Part shown: piece by piece, positions 59,780-64,000 of the stretch
Layout: each line of letters begins with the position of its first letter
How positions within the stretch are numbered: position 1 is the stretch's first letter
Assembly: GCA_963809695.1 (NCBI GenBank)
Contig: CAWEKI010000008.1
Location: forward strand, 62,001-126,000
Reading direction: 5' to 3'
From: JAGDMJ01 sp963809695
GTDB taxonomy: Bacteria; Bacteroidota; Ignavibacteria; UBA10030; UBA6906
Length of the DNA stretch: 64,000 bases
The notes under the pieces: model-generated
What the model was told of the DNA's origin: nothing
Databases searched by the model: none
What the model saw: the letters and a program-made list of their open reading frames with translations, nothing else
Position numbers and translations under genes: made by a program

Positions 59780-60939
59780 AACCGATCAAGACAGCGGTGA
59801 TTGGAACGGGGTTTATCGGGCCGGCGCACCTGGAGGCACTCCAGCGCATCGGTGGCGTTCAGATTGTGGCGCTTGCCTCAATTGAAACAGAAAAGGCACG
59901 CTCGTTGGGAGAGCGGTTTTCCATCCCAAAGGTCTATGACAAGTGGGAAGATGCGGTTGCCGACAGCAACGTGGAGGTAATTCACAATTGCACCCCGAAC
60001 AACCTGCATTATGCCATTAACAAGGCGGCGCTCAAGGCGGGGAAACATGTGATCTCGGAAAAGCCGCTGACGATGACCTCAAAGGAATCAGCAGACCTGG
60101 TGAGCCTTGCTGCGAAAAAGGGTGCGGTGAACGCCATCAATTTCAATTACCGGTTTTATCCACTTATCCAGCACGCACGCATCATGTTGGTGAAAGGGGA
60201 ACTGGGCAAGGTCTATCTCGTGCACGGCCATTATCTGCAGGATTGGCTTTACTATGACACGGATTACAACTGGCGGCTTGAGACAAAATTGAGCGGCGAG
60301 TCGCGCGCGATCGCGGATATCGGTTCTCACTGGTGCGATCTGGCGCAGTTTGTCACCGGCCTGAAGATCACCAGCGTGTTTGCCGATCTCATGACGGTGC
60401 ATCCGAAACGGAAGAGGCCTAAAGGGGCAATCGAAACCTTCAAAGGGAAGGAGATGGCTGCCTCCGGCGATGTCGAGGATATCCCGATCAGAACCGAGGA
60501 TACCGGAATCGTCATGTTCAGGCTCGAAAACGGCGCGAGGGGTGTGGTCACAGTCTCGCAGGTGAGCGCAGGCCGGAAGAATTGCGAGCAGATTGAGATC
60601 GACGGAAGCAAGGCGGCCGTGGCCTGGAACCAGGAGGAACCGAACCAACTCTGGGTGGGTCACAGGGATCGGGCGAATGAAGTGATCATAAAAGATCCCT
60701 CACTGCTCCACGAAGAGGCGCGCAAGTATGCACATTATCCCGGCGGCCACCCGGAAGGGTACCCCGAAGGTCCGATGAATCTTTTTATCAATGTGTATAA
60801 TTTCATCCGCGAAGGGAAGGATCCCCGCAAGACGGCTCCCGACTTCCCGACATTTGCCGACGGCCACTGGGAGAACAGGATTGTGGACGCTGTCCTGAAG
60901 AGCAACGATTCTAGTAAATGGGTTGAGGTGACACCATGA
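59776..60939 (+). CDS. Gfo/Idh/MocA-family oxidoreductase
   Basis: A 387-residue NAD(P)-dependent sugar oxidoreductase: dinucleotide fold KTAVIGTGFIGPAHLEALQ, the family mark EKPLTMTSKESADLV (catalytic Lys) and SGESRAIADIGSHWCDLAQFV (catalytic Asp-x3-His). Such enzymes oxidise ring hydroxyls of sugars and inositols. It overlaps its neighbours on both sides by ATGA, so it is translated with the DUF6259-like hydrolase and the epimerase. Confidence 0.92.
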   Translation: MKPIKTAVIGTGFIGPAHLEALQRIGGVQIVALASIETEKARSLGERFSIPKVYDKWEDAVADSNVEVIHNCTPNNLHYAINKAALKAGKHVISEKPLTMTSKESADLVSLAAKKGAVNAINFNYRFYPLIQHARIMLVKGELGKVYLVHGHYLQDWLYYDTDYNWRLETKLSGESRAIADIGSHWCDLAQFVTGLKITSVFADLMTVHPKRKRPKGAIETFKGKEMAASGDVEDIPIRTEDTGIVMFRLENGARGVVTVSQVSAGRKNCEQIEIDGSKAAVAWNQEEPNQLWVGHRDRANEVIIKDPSLLHEEARKYAHYPGGHPEGYPEGPMNLFINVYNFIREGKDPRKTAPDFPTFADGHWENRIVDAVLKSNDSSKWVEVTP

Positions 60940-61868
60940 AGTTAGGCTTCCTTACCGCCTGTCTGCCCCAGGTACCGCTTTCAGATCTTGTGTCATGGGC
61001 AGCCAACCAGGGGTTCCGAACACTTGAGCTGGCAGCCTGGCCGGTCGATTCATCTCGTGATTATCAAGCCCGCCAGATTGATGCGGCACGGTTCACGAAA
61101 GACGATGCGCAGCGGGTCAGGGACCTCTTTGCACGGCACAGCATGGGGATCTCGGCAATGGCGTACTACGACAACAACCTCGATCCGGATCCCGCGAAGA
61201 GAAAATGCTATCATGACCACCTCCGGAAGGTGATCGACACTGCTTCGATGCTGGGCGTCGATCTGGTGGGGACATTCGTTGGTGCCCGGCCGGATAAAAG
61301 TCCTGATGAGTGCATGAAAGAGATCGGCACGATTTTCCGCCCGCTGGTTCACTATGCCGCAGACCATGGCGTCCGGCTGATGATCGAGAACTGCCCGATG
61401 GAGAACTGGCAACGGTTCGGGTTGCCCGGCAATTATGCCTATAGCCCCGAGCTCTGGGAGGGGCTGTTCAATGAGGTGCCCAGCGAGGACTTCGGGCTGA
61501 ACTTCGATCCATCGCACCTCTGCTGGCTCGGGATCGACTATATCAGAGCCGCGCGGGAATTTGCGCCGCGCATTTTCCACGCCCATGCAAAAGACACAGA
61601 GATCCTGACCGACGGTGCGCATCGTTACGGCATCTTTTCGCGGCAGCTTGCCCCGATTCCATGGAAGTCGGGTTGGTGGCGCTACCGCATCCCGGGGCTC
61701 GGGAGCGTTGACTGGGGAAAGCTGGTTTCCGTTCTCCAGGAATCCGGGTATGACAACGTCCTCTCGATCGAGCATGAAGACCCCGTCTGGGAAGGATCGG
61801 AGACAAAGGTTAAGCAGGGTCTCGCACTCGGCCGGAAGCATCTTTCACAATTCGTACTCGAGGCATAA
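60936..61868 (+). CDS. Sugar phosphate isomerase/epimerase family protein
   Basis: A 310-residue xylose-isomerase-like TIM barrel protein (AP endonuclease family 2 fold): MKLGFLTACLPQVPLSDLVSWA, VRLMIENCPMENW (metal-binding Glu), FGLNFDPSHLCWLGIDY (Asp, His), IFHAHAKDTEIL (His, Asp) and VLSIEHEDPVW (Glu). The full set of metal ligands is present. It probably isomerises or epimerises the keto sugar made by the preceding oxidoreductase, or cleaves it. ATGA overlap with that gene. Confidence 0.9.
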   Translation: MKLGFLTACLPQVPLSDLVSWAANQGFRTLELAAWPVDSSRDYQARQIDAARFTKDDAQRVRDLFARHSMGISAMAYYDNNLDPDPAKRKCYHDHLRKVIDTASMLGVDLVGTFVGARPDKSPDECMKEIGTIFRPLVHYAADHGVRLMIENCPMENWQRFGLPGNYAYSPELWEGLFNEVPSEDFGLNFDPSHLCWLGIDYIRAAREFAPRIFHAHAKDTEILTDGAHRYGIFSRQLAPIPWKSGWWRYRIPGLGSVDWGKLVSVLQESGYDNVLSIEHEDPVWEGSETKVKQGLALGRKHLSQFVLEA

Positions 61869-61871
61869 TCC

Positions 61872-64000
61872 GTGAAGCCCCTTCGCTCTCTCTTGAGTCG
61901 GCCCTATATTCCTTTCGGCACGCAATACTATCGTGCTCCTTCACCCGCGCCCGAGGCCTGGGAGAATGATCTGGCGGCCATTGCCCGGCTTGGGCTCAAC
62001 ACCGTGAAGTTCTGGGTGCAATGGCGGTGGAACAATCCTGACGAGGGGCGCTACATGTTTGACGACATCGACCGCTTGATGGAGCTGGCAGAGAGAAACC
62101 ACCTGCATGTCATGTTGAACACCATCGTTGATGTTGCGCCGGTCTGGATCTACCGGAAGTTTCCGGATGTGTCGATGGTGACGCTGGACGGCAGGATGAT
62201 CGGTCCGCAGGTGCAGCCCCACAGGCAGATCGGCGGACTGGGAGCATGCTTCAATCATGCAGCTGCAATGGAACACATGTATGAGTTCCTCCGGGCCACC
62301 GTGCGCCGATACAAGGACCATCCCGCGCTGGAGATCTGGAATGTCGCCAGCGAGCCGGAGCTGACCAGCAGCATGGCCGAAATGAGGCTGTACGCGGACA
62401 ACGCCGAAAAAATCGGGGACATGCTCTGCTTCTGTGAAAACTGCCGCAGAGGGTTTGTCGGCTGGCTCACAAACAAGTACGGCACCGTTGACCGTTTGAA
62501 TGTATCATGGAACCGGAACTACCGCTCCTTCGAGGAGGCAGAGCTCCCCAGAACACGCAACAGCTTCAACGACGTCATCGACTGGCGGATGTTCTTTGTT
62601 GACACCCTCGGTCGGAACGTGAAGCGCCGGTTCGATGTGGCAAAAGAGGAGGACGGGGGAAAGCATGCGCTGATGTGCCACCATGTTTTCATCCAGGGCT
62701 TTCCGGTTACATCTACGGCGAGCGATCCATGGAATGTCGGGCGGTTTGGCGACCTGCATGGGATCACGCAGATGGACGACCCGATGATGTGCGACGTGCT
62801 GCGGTCGTGCGCCCGCGGAAAACCGGTCATCTCGGCCGAAATGTTGATGTTGTTCGGATATACGCTCGATCTCCCGAAGCTTGTTACGAAAAATGACGTG
62901 AAGCGCAATGTCTTCACCGGGATCGCCGCCAACTTGAAGGGATTCGTCTTCTGGCAGTACCGGCCTGAGACGCTTGCGCGCGAAGCGCCCGCGTGGGGTC
63001 TCACGCATCTTGACGGGTCGTCAACTCCCTGGCTGGAGGCATTTGCCGAGATCAACGGCGTGCTTCAGAAAAACACGGATTTCATCCTGGATGCACAGCC
63101 ACGCAAAGCGGACGTCGCTCTTCTGTACAATCCCGAGAACCAGATCTTTGGCTGGGCGGCGACCGGCAACGAGAAAGACGTCACCGAGTCGTTGCTTGGT
63201 GTCCACGGGGCCTTATATGAGAGGAATTTCGTCATCGACCTGATTCACCCTCGCGAGTTGCCGGGTGTCCTGGACTCCTATCGTGTCATCTTTGCACCTT
63301 TCCCGTATTGTCTCAGCGAAGCCATGTGCGCAGCGCTCAAGGCATGGGTAAATGCCGGGGGGCTGCTGATCGGGGAAAGCTACTTCGGAGGATGGAATGC
63401 GGAGCTGGGGCGCCACCAGACCACCGTGCCGGGTTATGGGATGGATGAGGTCTTCGGCGCAAGCCAGCAGACTGCGACCGATGGAGGCAGCGCGGTCGAG
63501 ATAACCGTAAACCAGAACCTGCAGTATATCAAGGCGGGACAAAAAGTTCAGGGCGTGATCGTCCGGGAAGTGCTGCGGCCTTCCCGTGCCGAAGTATGGG
63601 GTACATTTGCAGACGGAGAGCCGGCTATCACGAGTGCAAGCTATGGAAAAGGTCGTGCCGTCCTGATCGGTTCCTACGTTGGCATGCCATACTACAGAGG
63701 TGCATCTGCACACAACGGCGATCTCATCGCGAGCCTGGCCGGACTTGCAGATGGATCGCCCCGTCCTGCGGCATCCAATGGGAAAGTGCGGGTTGACCTG
63801 CTGACATCTCCCTCGGGGTCGGCCATGATCATTCTCCGGAATCTCCAGAGCGCACCTGTCGAGACCACCATCGTGATCCCCGGATTGCGAGCGGGGAATG
63901 CCGTGGAGCAGTTCAGCGGTGAATCGCTCGCTTTCAAAGAGACGAACAAGGCGTCCTCCACGGCATTGAGACTTGAGGCGGGAGAGGTAAGGGTATACCG
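61872..64000 (+). CDS. GH42-like beta-galactosidase, 3' end outside window
   Basis: An open frame from a GTG three bases after the epimerase stop to the right edge (about 709 codons), with no stop. Translation starts MKPLRSLLSRPYIPFGTQYYR and shows the GH42 order: GLNTVKFWVQWRWNNPDEGRY, the acid/base region LEIWNVASEPEL (Glu), a four-Cys zinc-like site with CFCENC, the nucleophile region PVISAEMLMLFGY (Glu) and a trimerisation domain with VALLYNPENQIFGWA. No signal peptide, so a cytoplasmic enzyme acting on imported galactosides, in keeping with galK/galT and the symporter. The family call rests on these blocks only. Confidence 0.82.
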   Translation, partial: MKPLRSLLSRPYIPFGTQYYRAPSPAPEAWENDLAAIARLGLNTVKFWVQWRWNNPDEGRYMFDDIDRLMELAERNHLHVMLNTIVDVAPVWIYRKFPDVSMVTLDGRMIGPQVQPHRQIGGLGACFNHAAAMEHMYEFLRATVRRYKDHPALEIWNVASEPELTSSMAEMRLYADNAEKIGDMLCFCENCRRGFVGWLTNKYGTVDRLNVSWNRNYRSFEEAELPRTRNSFNDVIDWRMFFVDTLGRNVKRRFDVAKEEDGGKHALMCHHVFIQGFPVTSTASDPWNVGRFGDLHGITQMDDPMMCDVLRSCARGKPVISAEMLMLFGYTLDLPKLVTKNDVKRNVFTGIAANLKGFVFWQYRPETLAREAPAWGLTHLDGSSTPWLEAFAEINGVLQKNTDFILDAQPRKADVALLYNPENQIFGWAATGNEKDVTESLLGVHGALYERNFVIDLIHPRELPGVLDSYRVIFAPFPYCLSEAMCAALKAWVNAGGLLIGESYFGGWNAELGRHQTTVPGYGMDEVFGASQQTATDGGSAVEITVNQNLQYIKAGQKVQGVIVREVLRPSRAEVWGTFADGEPAITSASYGKGRAVLIGSYVGMPYYRGASAHNGDLIASLAGLADGSPRPAASNGKVRVDLLTSPSGSAMIILRNLQSAPVETTIVIPGLRAGNAVEQFSGESLAFKETNKASSTALRLEAGEVRVY

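Noticed and set aside
1..64000. CRISPR arrays, tRNA/rRNA genes, insertion sequences, prophage
   Set aside because: Reading through intergenic stretches showed no regularly spaced repeats, no tRNA-like cloverleaf with a CCA-adjacent acceptor, and no transposase or integrase frame.

Overview
The window looks like a chromosomal segment of a GC-rich, probably anaerobic or facultative bacterium of the FCB superphylum (Bacteroidota sensu lato; Ignavibacteria/Kryptonia-like lineages fit best). Three things point there: type IX secretion C-terminal sorting domains of the YPNPFNP type (ends of the proteins at 10394-16180 and 41081-43078), a PorV/PorQ-family protein (49383-50372), and a TonB-dependent receptor with a carboxypeptidase-like N-terminal domain. 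I see no rRNA, tRNA, insertion sequence, prophage or CRISPR array. Gene density is high and many genes overlap by ATGA or GTGA.

Region 1 (1-10250): the 3' end of a dicluster ferredoxin gene, a DUF3108-type exported protein, a DprA/SMF-like protein, then a coupled trio with ATGA overlaps: AddA-like helicase-nuclease, AddB-like nuclease and the S1-domain protein Tex. Region 2 (10394-17365): a 1927-residue secreted multi-domain protein (Ig-like repeats, IPT/TIG, FN3, T9SS signal) and a PLP-dependent ACC deaminase/D-cysteine desulfhydrase family enzyme.

Region 3 (17460-29400) is the most interesting part. Two paralogous TPR proteins are each preceded, about 40 bases before the start codon, by a -24/-12 (sigma-54) promoter. 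Next come a membrane histidine kinase whose periplasmic domain carries two c-type heme motifs (CAMCH and CSQAACH) and an NtrC-family sigma-54 activator. Convergent with these is a seven-gene minus-strand operon, itself preceded by a -24/-12 promoter and, about 100 bases further out, a perfect 10-bp dyad. It encodes a small membrane protein, a Cys-rich H-protein-like protein, a pentaheme cytochrome c, a Tat-exported molybdopterin-oxidoreductase-like protein, a four-cluster ferredoxin, an NrfD/PsrC-type quinone-interacting membrane protein, and a second membrane-anchored H-protein-like protein. The core order cytochrome-MopB-FeS-NrfD is that of Qrc and of the ActA-B1-B2-C core of alternative complex III. 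The two lipoyl-domain-like partners, both lacking a lysine at the expected attachment position, are not part of those complexes. My inference is a redox-sensed, sigma-54-controlled respiratory module.

Region 4 (29551-64000) is sugar metabolism: an SSS-family symporter, a small membrane protein, galK and galT; an L-fucose-isomerase-like enzyme divergent from a LacI regulator with a palindromic operator on its own promoter; an ABC sugar importer (binding protein plus two permeases, no ATPase here) with a second operator upstream; a lipoprotein; a T9SS-exported protein with two near-identical CBM9-like units; a zinc-type dehydrogenase; a TonB-dependent receptor/secreted protein/PorV-like set; a GH106-like hydrolase; ribokinase and ribose pyranase; an aldo/keto reductase; a secreted clan-A glycosidase; a ureidoglycolate-lyase-fold protein; a DUF6259-like TIM-barrel hydrolase; a Gfo/Idh/MocA oxidoreductase; a sugar isomerase/epimerase; and a GH42-like beta-galactosidase that runs off the window end. 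Together they suggest uptake and breakdown of galactose/rhamnose/fucose-type glycans under catabolite control.
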